Positions 5,486 to 13,286 of a stretch of DNA of 16,479 nt are shown piece after piece. Made by a program: the position numbers and the translations under genes. The DNA comes from Ascidiaceihabitans sp. Its GTDB lineage: Bacteria > Pseudomonadota > Alphaproteobacteria > Rhodobacterales > Rhodobacteraceae. Numbering within the stretch: the stretch's first letter is position 1; each line of letters opens with the position of its first letter. The notes beneath the pieces are model-generated. The model was not told where the DNA came from. It saw only the letters and a list, made by a program, of their open reading frames with translations, and did not search any database. The stretch lies in contig JALZUL010000095.1 of the NCBI GenBank assembly GCA_023301665.1, positions 1-16,479 on the forward strand, read 5' to 3'.

Positions 5486-6904
5486 TCAGGGAATGAACCG
5501 CTGGACAAGGCCAACGACTTTCTTGACGGTCGGATTATCGAAGAGCCGCGGGGTAAAGTAAGCTCCAGCAGCTCGTTTATTTACTTCGCCAATGGTCGGG
5601 TAAGGCGCAACCATTGCCGCAATTTGGCTCATTTTCATGTTGTTGGCCAGTGCTAAGGCCCAAAGGTTGATCAACTCACCCGCTTGATAGCCAACGATCG
5701 ATGTTCCGATGGGGCGTCCCTTAACGACCATGACCTTTATAAAGCCTTTGGTTTTGCGTTCCGCAATCGCACGATCATTGTGGTGATAGTCGAAACGCAC
5801 AACTTCCAGCTTATCGCCATGTACTTCGCGGGCCTGCGCTTCTGTTAGGCCAACTTGCGAAAGCTCTGGATCGGTATAAGTCGCCCACGGGATATGCGAG
5901 GTCTTTGCTTTTGACGGCAAACCAAACAACATTGAGCGAATGATCACACCAGCATGATAACCCGCGACATGGGTAAATTGGAGACCACCCGCGACATCGC
6001 CAATCGCATAGACACGGCGGTTGGTTGTACGCATGCCCGCATCAACTTTAAGGCCATTACGCGTGCGTTCGATCCCAGCAGCTTCGATGTTCAGCCTATC
6101 GATATTGGATTTACGCCCAACCGCCATCAACAGATGGGTACCTTTAAAGACACGACCATCTTGAACTTCGACTTCAATGGCACCGGCGGTTCCACGAATT
6201 TCCGCGGCCAGTGCATCTTCGGCGATTTCAACACCTTCGTCTCGCAACGAATTCAGCACAACCTCAGCAAGCTCCGGATCATCTTTGCCCAGCGCTTTAG
6301 CCCCTTCGATCACAGTCACCTTTGAACCCAAGCGAATATGCGCTTGGGCCATCTCTAAGCCGATCGGCCCGCCGCCGATGACCAACAAATGCTCTGGCTG
6401 CTCACGCAATTCAAACAAGGTTTCATTGGTTTCATAGGGCACCTTATCCAGGCCCGGAATTGGTGGCACCAAAGGCGAGGACCCGGTTGAGATCACGATA
6501 CGGCGTGCCGTGATAATTGTGTCACCCGCCTTCACTTCTGTCGGTGAGATAAATTCGCCGAACTCTTCGATGACGTTAACGCCAAGCCCTTCAAATCGCT
6601 CCACGCTATCAAGAGGGGCAATCGTGGCAATAACATCCGCAACGTGATCTTTAGCAGCTGCGTAATCGACGGTCGGCGTATTATCAGCCACACCAAATTG
6701 AATACCATGAGCCTGCGCATACGCAGCCTTACCGCTTGCGATCAAAGCTTTGGAAGGAACACATCCAAAGTTCAGGCAATCGCCGCCCATCTTATGCCCC
6801 TCTAAAAGGGTAACAGATGCTCCCATTTGACTTGCACCAGCCGCAACGGAGAGACCACCAGAGCCCCCACCAATCACGAGAACATCAGTCTTAATACGCT
6901 TCAT
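5486..6904 (-). CDS. FAD-dependent pyridine nucleotide-disulfide oxidoreductase (Lpd/MerA superfamily)
   Basis: The 472-residue protein has the full class I flavoprotein disulfide reductase plan. An FAD-binding GGGSGG (12-17) is followed by the redox-active disulfide GGDCLNFGCVPSKA (C43, C48). A second Rossmann motif VIGGGPIGLEMAQAHIRLGS binds NAD(P)H. The second FAD motif YAIGDVAGGLQFTH leads into the dimerisation domain. At the catalytic position where dihydrolipoamide dehydrogenase has His in HPTxxE, this protein has Tyr (APYPTIGE, Y435 with E440), as I recall for MerA. It lacks an N-terminal heavy-metal domain and the C-terminal vicinal cysteines of MerA, so mercuric reduction is unlikely and the substrate is unknown. 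The start is ATG 6904, where the typical N-terminus MKRIKTDVLVIGGG begins; a longer reading from 6970 would overlap the upstream gene. It begins 4 bases after the TVP38 gene ends. Confidence 0.92.
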   Translation of the reverse strand: MKRIKTDVLVIGGGSGGLSVAAGASQMGASVTLLEGHKMGGDCLNFGCVPSKALIASGKAAYAQAHGIQFGVADNTPTVDYAAAKDHVADVIATIAPLDSVERFEGLGVNVIEEFGEFISPTEVKAGDTIITARRIVISTGSSPLVPPIPGLDKVPYETNETLFELREQPEHLLVIGGGPIGLEMAQAHIRLGSKVTVIEGAKALGKDDPELAEVVLNSLRDEGVEIAEDALAAEIRGTAGAIEVEVQDGRVFKGTHLLMAVGRKSNIDRLNIEAAGIERTRNGLKVDAGMRTTNRRVYAIGDVAGGLQFTHVAGYHAGVIIRSMLFGLPSKAKTSHIPWATYTDPELSQVGLTEAQAREVHGDKLEVVRFDYHHNDRAIAERKTKGFIKVMVVKGRPIGTSIVGYQAGELINLWALALANNMKMSQIAAMVAPYPTIGEVNKRAAGAYFTPRLFDNPTVKKVVGLVQRFIP

Positions 6905-6908
6905 GAAC

Positions 6909-7664
6909 TTAGATACCCTTTTTACCTGTAATCGCTTTAATAACGACCGGCACCAATGACAGCGCCGCAAATCCTAAGATCGGCAATAAGATATGTGGTT
7001 CGAAAATAATACCCAAATTTGGCGTCTCTCCTGCCGCAAACACTTCACCCAGACCTGCACCAATAGAGGAAAATACAGCTGTTGCGGGGATAATACCTAC
7101 GAAAGTCGCAATGAAGAAGCGGTGTAGTGGCACCTGCATAAATGCAGGGATAAGGTTCGCAATAAAGAATGGTACGACTGGCACCAAGCGGATCAAAAAT
7201 AGCATCGTCCACTGGTTTTCATCGATACCGTCTTTGATCTTCTTGATTGGACCCGTTGCAGCTTCCATCTTTGCCCCAAGCTTTTCCCCGAACCCATAAC
7301 GAGCTGCCAAGAAAATAACCGCCGCTCCGATACTCGCCCCAGTGACGTTAAAGATCGTGCCAAACACTGTTCCAAACAGAAAACCGCCGGTTAACGTTGC
7401 GAGTGTCGCACCAGGCAGTGAAAACCCGACAATCAGAATATAGGCAGCCACAAAAATTAGCGCGGTCATAAGGTAATTATTATCTCTAAACGTTAGCAGC
7501 GCCTCGCGGTTGTCGCGCAAGGTGTCAAACGTCAGATAGTCGCGCAATGTGAACGCGCCTATTACAGCGACCAGCAAGATAACTGCGAATGGTAGAAACC
7601 GTTTCAGTCCAGATTGCGGTTGAGAATCGGGTCCGTTGTCATAAGAATTTGCCATATCAGCCAT
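6909..7664 (-). CDS. TVP38/TMEM64 family inner-membrane protein (VTT/DedA-like)
   Basis: The 251-residue protein has a polar N-terminus, a membrane helix at about 22-40, further hydrophobic segments at 65-82, 88-120, 153-175 and 183-205, and a last helix at 224-246. The family signatures are present: FSLPGATLATLTGGFLFG (81-98), with its re-entrant-loop-like Gly/Pro pattern, and RLVPVVPFFIANLIPAF (159-175). Relatives are thought to move or scramble lipids or transport small solutes across membranes; the substrate here is unknown. ATG 7664 is preferred over TTG 7667 because GAGG lies 8 bases upstream of it. It is the first gene of a three-gene operon with the FAD reductase and the histidine kinase. 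Pairs of TVP38 proteins with such reductases, sometimes fused, are known to me from other bacteria, which supports a joint function. Confidence 0.9.
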   Translation of the reverse strand: MADMANSYDNGPDSQPQSGLKRFLPFAVILLVAVIGAFTLRDYLTFDTLRDNREALLTFRDNNYLMTALIFVAAYILIVGFSLPGATLATLTGGFLFGTVFGTIFNVTGASIGAAVIFLAARYGFGEKLGAKMEAATGPIKKIKDGIDENQWTMLFLIRLVPVVPFFIANLIPAFMQVPLHRFFIATFVGIIPATAVFSSIGAGLGEVFAAGETPNLGIIFEPHILLPILGFAALSLVPVVIKAITGKKGI

Positions 7665-7862
7665 CAAAGTTGCCTCTTTTGTATCCTATATCAATGGACT
7701 AAATTGCCCACCAGTCGCCACAGAGAAACGCAAAGATCACGGGCGCTTGATCATCAGTGACCTTTTTTGCCGATAAACTGCATAAAACCCGAAAATTGAA
7801 ACATGCGTTCGGGGATAATTGGATAATTGTTGCAAAACCCTCTGATTTGGCATCGCAGGGGT

Positions 7863-7889
7863 TTGACTTGCTTCCCTCATGGCTTTAGA
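7863..7889 (+). promoter_or_regulatory. Probable promoter of rpmH
   Basis: TTGACT (7863-7868) and TTTAGA (7884-7889) with a 15-base spacer lie about 68 bases ahead of the rpmH start. The -35 box is strong and the -10 box is acceptable. Ribosomal protein genes of this type usually have such a strong promoter. The rest of the 292-base intergenic stretch (7665-7956) holds the divergent promoter for the TVP38 operon, whose boxes I could not assign. Confidence 0.5.
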
Positions 7890-7956
7890 GGACGAGCTTC
7901 GAATAGCACGCATTGTCCGAATCTAGGATCGTGCGACCAGATATGGAGACGGAGCG

Positions 7957-8091
7957 ATGAAACGCACCTACCAACCTTCTAACCTCGTGCGCAAACGGCG
8001 CCACGGTTTCCGCTCGCGCATGGGTACAAAAGCCGGCCGTAAAATCCTGAACGCACGTCGTGCTAAGGGCCGTAAGGAACTGAGCGCGTAA
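7957..8091 (+). CDS. rpmH: 50S ribosomal protein L34
   Basis: The 44-residue, highly basic protein begins MKRTYQPSNLVRKRRHGF and carries the L34 signature (RSRMGTKAGRKILNARRAKG) at full family length. It is part of the large ribosomal subunit. Two GGAG sites (7945-7948 and 7951-7954) precede the ATG, the first at the better spacing of 8 bases. It is the first gene of the rpmH-rnpA-yidD group, with rnpA starting 25 bases downstream. The frame is too short to stand out among open frames but is unmistakable. Confidence 0.99.
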   Translation: MKRTYQPSNLVRKRRHGFRSRMGTKAGRKILNARRAKGRKELSA

Positions 8092-8116
8092 TACGCGCCC
8101 AGACAGGTTACCTGAA

Positions 8117-8563
8117 ATGACCCCGCCTAAGGCTTCTTTGCATAGCATACCTGCTAGCAAGGAAAATCCTTCGGCGGGTTTTTCACGTTGTTCCCAAAAC
8201 ACACGGATCGAAGTCCTTCAAAAACGCGCTGATTTTCTGCGCGCATCACGTGCTCCGCGTGTGGCGATGCCCGGTTTCGTCATTCAGATCAGATCGCGCG
8301 GTGATGACGCGCCAATGCGTGTCGGCTACACTTGCTCGAAAAAGGTTGGGAATGCCGTAGCGCGCAACCGCGCCAAACGCCGCCTACGCGAAATTGCCCG
8401 CCTCATTTTGCCCCTGCATGGCCGTGATGGTTTCGACTATGTGTTGATCGGGCGAAACCAAAAAACAGACGCACGCGATTTTCAGGATCTTCTGGCGGAT
8501 CTACGTTCAGCACTGTCAAAAGCACACCTATCAACAGAACACCAAACGGGTTTGATCACATGA
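8117..8563 (+). CDS. rnpA: Ribonuclease P protein component
   Basis: RnpA binds the RNase P RNA and helps remove 5' leaders from precursor tRNAs. The 148-residue protein has the family core VLQKRADFLRA near the N-terminus, a hydrophobic strand, and the signature KKVGNAVARNRAKRRLRE (positions about 75-92), whose RNR motif contacts the RNA. The 32 residues before the core are poorly conserved, so the exact start is less sure; ATG 8117 follows a weak AGG. Its TGA overlaps the ATG of yidD (ATGA), which implies coupled translation. Confidence 0.96.
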   Translation: MTPPKASLHSIPASKENPSAGFSRCSQNTRIEVLQKRADFLRASRAPRVAMPGFVIQIRSRGDDAPMRVGYTCSKKVGNAVARNRAKRRLREIARLILPLHGRDGFDYVLIGRNQKTDARDFQDLLADLRSALSKAHLSTEHQTGLIT

Positions 8564-8790
8564 CCCCATTTGCATTTGTTCTTGCCTTGCCTGTTCGCGC
8601 TTATCGGTTGATTTTCAGCCCATGGGTTGGCTTCAATTGTCGTTATCACCCAACCTGTAGCGTATATGCGATGGAAGCTTTACAAAAGCACGGCGGCATC
8701 AAAGGTGGTTACATGGCAGCTCATCGAATTTGTCGTTGCCACCCTTGGGGTGGCGATGGATACGATCCTGTACCTGATGCAAAAGACTAG
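8560..8790 (+). CDS. yidD: Membrane protein insertion efficiency factor YidD
   Basis: This small 76-residue protein is peripheral to the inner membrane and assists YidC-dependent insertion. It shows the family pattern RAYRLIFSPWVGFNCRYHPTC (split here by the usual conserved Cys and His), then SVYAMEALQKHGGIKGGY and the closing RICRCHPWGGDGYDPVP. It overlaps the end of rnpA by 4 bases. In most relatives yidC follows closely; here ttcA and an EAL gene lie between. Confidence 0.96.
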   Translation: MTPFAFVLALPVRAYRLIFSPWVGFNCRYHPTCSVYAMEALQKHGGIKGGYMAAHRICRCHPWGGDGYDPVPDAKD

Positions 8791-8828
8791 ACCGACCTTA
8801 AACGACCAACTGTCTTAGGGGCTAAAAG

Positions 8829-9698
8829 ATGCTCGATCAACACACCGATATTCACCCCCTATTTGCTGGTGCCCCACGCACGACTGAGTTCAAGAAATTG
8901 CGCAAGCGCATCATTCGCATGACGCAAGAAGCTATCGAACAATATGGTATGATCGAAAAAGATGCGCGTTGGCTCGTTTGCCTGTCAGGCGGGAAAGACA
9001 GCTATACGCTACTCGCCGTTTTGCACGAGTTAAAATGGAGAGGGGTCTTACCAGTAGATATTTTGGCCTGTAATCTGGACCAAGGCCAACCAAACTTTCC
9101 AGCGACGGTATTGCCAGCCTTCCTGAAAGAAATGGAGGTTCCTCACCGTATCGAGTATCAAGACACCTATTCGATCGTTAAGGAAAAAACCCCGGCAGGC
9201 CGCACATTTTGCTCACTTTGTTCACGGCTACGGCGCGGGAATCTATACCGCATCGCGCGCGAAGAAGGGTGCTCAGCAGTGGTTCTAGGTCATCACCGCG
9301 ACGACATCCTCGAAACGTTCTTTATGAACCTATTTCATGGCGGACGGCTCGCGACTATGCCACCCAAATTGTTGAACGAAGATGGCGATTTGTTTGTCTA
9401 TCGTCCCCTTGCCCATGTCGCCGAAGCGGACTGCGAGAAATTTGCCACCGCCATGCAATACCCCATCATTCCTTGTGACCTTTGCGGGTCTCAAGATGGA
9501 TTACAGCGCCAACAAGTAAAACAAATTCTAGATACCTGGGAGGCAAATAGCCCTGGCCGGCGACAAATCATGTTCAAGGCCTTAACAAATGCCCGCCCCT
9601 CTCACCTGCTGGACCCCAAGCTCTTTGATTTCGCGGGGCTGTTGCGTGAGCCGCAGCAATTTGAAACAAATACCAAAGACGCGCCGATCCTGCGTTAA
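8829..9698 (+). CDS. ttcA: tRNA 2-thiocytidine(32) synthetase TtcA
   Basis: TtcA activates C32 of certain tRNAs with ATP and replaces the oxygen with sulfur, using a [4Fe-4S] cluster. The 289-residue protein has the PP-loop SGGKDS (53-58). It has the cluster-binding CSLC (C128, C131) and the distal PIIPCDLCGSQ (C216/C219 region), and the LGHHRDDILETFFMNLFHGG block of the family. All diagnostic residues are present. The ATG 8829 has GGGG about 8 bases upstream. It lies 38 bases after yidD and is probably co-transcribed. A likely substrate, tRNA-Arg(ACG) with C32, is encoded in the same window. Confidence 0.96.
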   Translation: MLDQHTDIHPLFAGAPRTTEFKKLRKRIIRMTQEAIEQYGMIEKDARWLVCLSGGKDSYTLLAVLHELKWRGVLPVDILACNLDQGQPNFPATVLPAFLKEMEVPHRIEYQDTYSIVKEKTPAGRTFCSLCSRLRRGNLYRIAREEGCSAVVLGHHRDDILETFFMNLFHGGRLATMPPKLLNEDGDLFVYRPLAHVAEADCEKFATAMQYPIIPCDLCGSQDGLQRQQVKQILDTWEANSPGRRQIMFKALTNARPSHLLDPKLFDFAGLLREPQQFETNTKDAPILR

Positions 9699-9733
9699 CC
9701 TACACGTCAGAAATTCCGCATATCACTTTTGCA

Positions 9734-11320
9734 ATGTTCACGTTTGGTGAACGTAGCAATAGGTGCGAAATAGTGACCAACGACACCCGAACTTGGGCCA
9801 AGCTGCGCGAACGAATGTGTTTGGTACTCATTGGTCCGCAGGCATTGGCTTTTTTGCCTGCTGCAGTTTTGACTGCATATTGGGTAGGCGGTGAAATTGG
9901 GCTAATAATTACGGCACTTTTTATGCCATTGCTGTTCTTATTAATTGGCGGTTTTTCTCCAGCACGCCAGTCAAAGCAATTGTTTGGTGATACCTTCACA
10001 GGGTTGTTGTCTCCGGGTGGCTTTAACACTCTTGGCGAAGAGATTTTCATTAAAACTCAAGATACAAACATCGGCTCGGCATTGTTTCATATTCGAATCG
10101 ATGATTACGCATCCCTTATTGAACGGCACGGCCAAACGGCGGCAGATGCCGTGACGCAGCAAACTGGTGATCGCCTGTTAATGACTGTGCGCGACAAAGA
10201 CATCGTCACGAAACTTGGCGATAATAGGTTCGCTATTTGTCTTGGGCCAAGTCGCCACATGGATCTAGAGGTGTGTATCCAGATGGCCGGTCGCATTCAA
10301 AGCCTGATCGAAGACCCAGTTTCAGTCGACGGTATCGCCGTTTACGTAACTTCATCGATTGGTTTTTGCCTAAGCAGCCGCGCGCCTAATTCCAATTTCC
10401 CCGAATGGATGCAAGCCTCGGCGGTCGCCGTAAGAGAAGCACAAAAACGTGGACCATCAACCATTAGGGCCTTCAACGACGAAATGCGGCGTGTTTCCCA
10501 AGCAAAAATAGAACTGCGTGAAGAGGTAAGCGCCGCTTTAGAAAACGGTCAAATTACGCCCTGGTATCAACCTCAAATATCCACTGATACTGGTCGGGTC
10601 ACTGGCTTTGAAGCTTTAGCGCGCTGGCATCATCCCGAACGCGGTATGATCGCCCCGTCTGAGTTTTTACCCGCCATAGAAAATGCAGGCCTTCTTGAGC
10701 GTTTGGCCGAAGTCATGATGTATCATTCCTTTACCGCTATAAAAGCTTGGGATGCATCTGGCGTCACAGTCCCTCAGGTAGGGGTAAATTTCAGCGGCTC
10801 TGAGCTTAACAATCCCCGGCTGATTGAGAAAATAAGTTGGGAGTTGGACCGTTTCAATCTGACCCCTTCGCGCCTTTCCGTGGAAGTCTTAGAAACTGTC
10901 ATTGCAGGGGCAGCTGACGATCAAGTGACCTTAAACATCAATGGTCTCGTCGACCTAGGCTGCCGTGTCGATTTGGACGATTTTGGCACTGGTCATGCAT
11001 CGATTTCGTCAATCAGACGGTTCAAAATTGATCGCCTCAAGATCGACCGGTCTTTTGTGATGAAAGCCGACCGGGACCCAGAACAACAGCGCATTATCAG
11101 TGCTATCCTCACAATGGCCGAGCGCTTGAACTTAGAAACCTTAGCGGAAGGTGTTGAAACGGTTGGTGAGCACGCTTTATTGGCGCAACTGGGATGTGGC
11201 CACGTTCAAGGTTTTGGGATTGGCAAACCAATGCCATTTAATGAAACCCTCGATTGGATTCACGCACATGACGCCAAACTACAAGATACCCCAAAAATCA
11301 CGGGGCGAGGATCAGTCTGA
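9734..11320 (+). CDS. Membrane-anchored EAL-domain c-di-GMP phosphodiesterase with a degenerate GGDEF domain
   Basis: The 528-residue protein has two membrane helices (about 28-50 and 54-74), a GGDEF-like domain (about 110-250) and an EAL domain (about 262-510). The GGDEF signature is replaced by LGDNR (161-165), so cyclase activity is not expected; it may bind GTP or regulate. The EAL domain keeps its catalytic set: E293 of EAL, N352, E384, D415 and D416 in DLDDFGTG, K436, E472 and Q492. Hydrolysis of c-di-GMP to pGpG is therefore likely. No ribosome site precedes ATG 9734, which also lies within an inverted repeat; GTG 9773 with AGGTG upstream is an alternative start and keeps both membrane helices. 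It starts 36 bases after ttcA, between yidD/ttcA and yidC. Confidence 0.92.
   Translation: MFTFGERSNRCEIVTNDTRTWAKLRERMCLVLIGPQALAFLPAAVLTAYWVGGEIGLIITALFMPLLFLLIGGFSPARQSKQLFGDTFTGLLSPGGFNTLGEEIFIKTQDTNIGSALFHIRIDDYASLIERHGQTAADAVTQQTGDRLLMTVRDKDIVTKLGDNRFAICLGPSRHMDLEVCIQMAGRIQSLIEDPVSVDGIAVYVTSSIGFCLSSRAPNSNFPEWMQASAVAVREAQKRGPSTIRAFNDEMRRVSQAKIELREEVSAALENGQITPWYQPQISTDTGRVTGFEALARWHHPERGMIAPSEFLPAIENAGLLERLAEVMMYHSFTAIKAWDASGVTVPQVGVNFSGSELNNPRLIEKISWELDRFNLTPSRLSVEVLETVIAGAADDQVTLNINGLVDLGCRVDLDDFGTGHASISSIRRFKIDRLKIDRSFVMKADRDPEQQRIISAILTMAERLNLETLAEGVETVGEHALLAQLGCGHVQGFGIGKPMPFNETLDWIHAHDAKLQDTPKITGRGSV
9736..9752. promoter_or_regulatory. Inverted repeat at the annotated start of the EAL gene
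   Basis: GTTCAC (9736-9741) and GTGAAC (9747-9752) are perfect inverted copies with a 5-base spacer. They overlap the ATG at 9734. If translation begins at GTG 9773 instead, the repeat lies in the leader and could be an operator or an RNA stem. It does not match the alphaproteobacterial LexA box, which is a direct repeat of GTTC. Confidence 0.3.
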
Positions 11321-11328
11321 TACTGATC
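11310..11328. other. Inverted repeat across the stop codon of the EAL gene
   Basis: GATCAGT (11310-11316) and ACTGATC (11322-11328) form a perfect 7-bp stem with a 5-base loop containing the TGA stop. No T-run follows. It may mark a weak terminator or mRNA 3' structure ahead of the yidC promoter region. Confidence 0.3.
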
Positions 11329-11461
11329 ACGCACGAATCTGGTAAAAACCGGCAATGTGATCGGGGTACGAGCGCGCGGTTCTACCGAATCCACTTGACC
11401 TTTTAGGCCGCACTATGTTGAACCCTCCGTTGAACTCAATGACATTAGGCGGCGGTCCCAA

Positions 11462-13285
11462 ATGGACGATCAGAACAAGAACCTTATCCTAGCCACTGTA
11501 CTCAGCTTAGCTGTGATCCTTGTCTGGACCTTTTTCTTTCCGGCTCCGGAACCTCAATCTCAGCCTGACACTGCGATCACCGCGGCAGATGGAACGGTAA
11601 CAACACCGGACGCCGCCACGGCGCTAACGCCAACGGCAACGCCCACCGCTGGGGATGCGGTAACGACTCAAGCTGCTGCACCGTCAGCATTGGAAAACAC
11701 GCCACGGACCGAGATCAAGACGCCACGCCTTACCGGTACAATTTCATTGTTAGGTGGTCGGATCGATGACCTGCACCTGAATGACTACAAAGTCACGCAA
11801 GATGAAGGCGCAGACACGGTCACGCTCTTCTCACCTGTGGGCAGTGAATCCGCATATTACGCCCTTTTCGGCTGGGCTGCGAGCACGGGTGTAACGCCAG
11901 AAACTGTGCCAAGTGCCAACACGGTTTGGCAGCTCGTCGATGGCGAGGTTCTAGCACCGGAAAGCCCAGTGACTTTGGCTTGGGATAACGGTGAAGGTCT
12001 CGTGTTCAACCGCACCTATAATGTCGACAATGACTTTATGTTTACGATCACCCAAACCGTCACAAACAATGGCGAGACGACAGCATCAATGGCACCTTAT
12101 GGTGTTCTGGCTCGTCACGGTGAGCCGAACGACCTAAAGAACTTCTTTGTTTTGCATGAGGGTCTCGTCACAAAAGGCGAAGAACTCATCGAGACTGACT
12201 GGGATGAGATGCCCGATTTTGACATTCACCCGAAAGAAGGTGTGCCAGCGGAACGGCTCGAAGATATCACCAACGGCTGGATCGGCATGACGGATCACTA
12301 TTGGATGACCACTTTGATCCCACAACAAGATGTCAGCGCGCGCCTCACATCCAAGTACAACCCATCTTTGGATATCTACCAAACCGAAACGGTCACCGCA
12401 AAATTAACTGTAGAGCCGGGTGCAACAGCGTCTAACACAATCCGCTTGTTTGCTGGTGCGAAAGAATGGGAGACCATTCGTGAATATCAAGAGCAGGGCG
12501 TCACCGATTTCATCGACAGCATTGACTGGGGTTGGTTCTTTTTCCTGACAAAGCCAATTTTCTGGCTACTGCACGAAATCAACAAGCTTATCGGCAACAT
12601 GGGTTGGTCTATCATTGGCCTGACTTTGATCATCAAAGCTGTGCTCTTCCCGCTTGCTTATAAATCTTATGTCTCAATGGCGAAGATGAAAGAGCTCCAG
12701 CCTGAAATGGAAAAGCTGAAGGAAGCCGCAGGCGACGATCGCCAAAAAGTCCAAGTGGGCATGATGGAGCTTTATAAAAAGAACAAGGTAAACCCAGCAG
12801 CTGGTTGTCTGCCAATCCTGCTGCAAATTCCAATCTTCTTTTCTTTGTATAAGGTGATCTTTGTCACAATCGAACTGCGCCACGCAGCATGGTTTGGGCC
12901 ATTTAGCGACCTCTCGGCGCCTGACCCGACCACATTGCTGAACCTGTTCGGCCTCTTGCCAAACGGCGCGCCAGAAGTAGGCAGCATCACTGCTTTGATC
13001 TTTATCGGGATCTTGCCGATTATCCTTGGTATCTCCATGTGGCTTCAGCAAAAGCTAAATCCGGCCCCCACAGACCCAACACAGCAAATGATCTTTGCTT
13101 GGATGCCGTGGGTCTTCATGTTCATGCTTGGCAGCTTTGCCAGTGGCTTGGTCGTGTACTGGATCGCGAACAACACGATCACCTTTACCCAGCAGTATCT
13201 GATTATGCGCACCCAAGGTTACACGCCTGATGTTTTCGGCAACATCAAAGGTAGCTTTAAGCGCAAAACAAAATCGGACAGCTAA
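11462..13285 (+). CDS. yidC: Membrane protein insertase YidC
   Basis: YidC inserts and folds inner-membrane proteins, alone or with SecYEG. The 607-residue protein has an N-terminal membrane helix (about 7-25), a Pro/Thr/Ala-rich linker (28-75) and the large periplasmic domain of Gram-negative YidC (about 75-345). The insertase core (about 350-595) contains YKSYVSMAKMKELQPEMEKL and NPAAGCLPILLQIPIFFSLY. K392 occupies the place of the groove arginine of E. coli YidC (R366), which keeps the positive charge. The C-terminus is basic (SFKRKTKS), as expected for ribosome contact. The upstream gap has a TTGACC (11395-11400) that may be a -35 box, but the -10 box is unclear. The next gene starts one base after the stop. 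Confidence 0.98.
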   Translation: MDDQNKNLILATVLSLAVILVWTFFFPAPEPQSQPDTAITAADGTVTTPDAATALTPTATPTAGDAVTTQAAAPSALENTPRTEIKTPRLTGTISLLGGRIDDLHLNDYKVTQDEGADTVTLFSPVGSESAYYALFGWAASTGVTPETVPSANTVWQLVDGEVLAPESPVTLAWDNGEGLVFNRTYNVDNDFMFTITQTVTNNGETTASMAPYGVLARHGEPNDLKNFFVLHEGLVTKGEELIETDWDEMPDFDIHPKEGVPAERLEDITNGWIGMTDHYWMTTLIPQQDVSARLTSKYNPSLDIYQTETVTAKLTVEPGATASNTIRLFAGAKEWETIREYQEQGVTDFIDSIDWGWFFFLTKPIFWLLHEINKLIGNMGWSIIGLTLIIKAVLFPLAYKSYVSMAKMKELQPEMEKLKEAAGDDRQKVQVGMMELYKKNKVNPAAGCLPILLQIPIFFSLYKVIFVTIELRHAAWFGPFSDLSAPDPTTLLNLFGLLPNGAPEVGSITALIFIGILPIILGISMWLQQKLNPAPTDPTQQMIFAWMPWVFMFMLGSFASGLVVYWIANNTITFTQQYLIMRTQGYTPDVFGNIKGSFKRKTKSDS

Positions 13286-13286
13286 C

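Noticed and set aside
6905..6970. Upstream extension of the FAD reductase
   Set aside because: It adds 22 basic/Cys residues outside the family and overlaps the TVP38 gene; the family N-terminus begins at 6904.
7735..7768. Stem GATCAC...GTGACC followed by six T on the plus strand
   Set aside because: One mismatch in a 6-bp stem with a long loop, and no plus-strand transcript is expected to end there.
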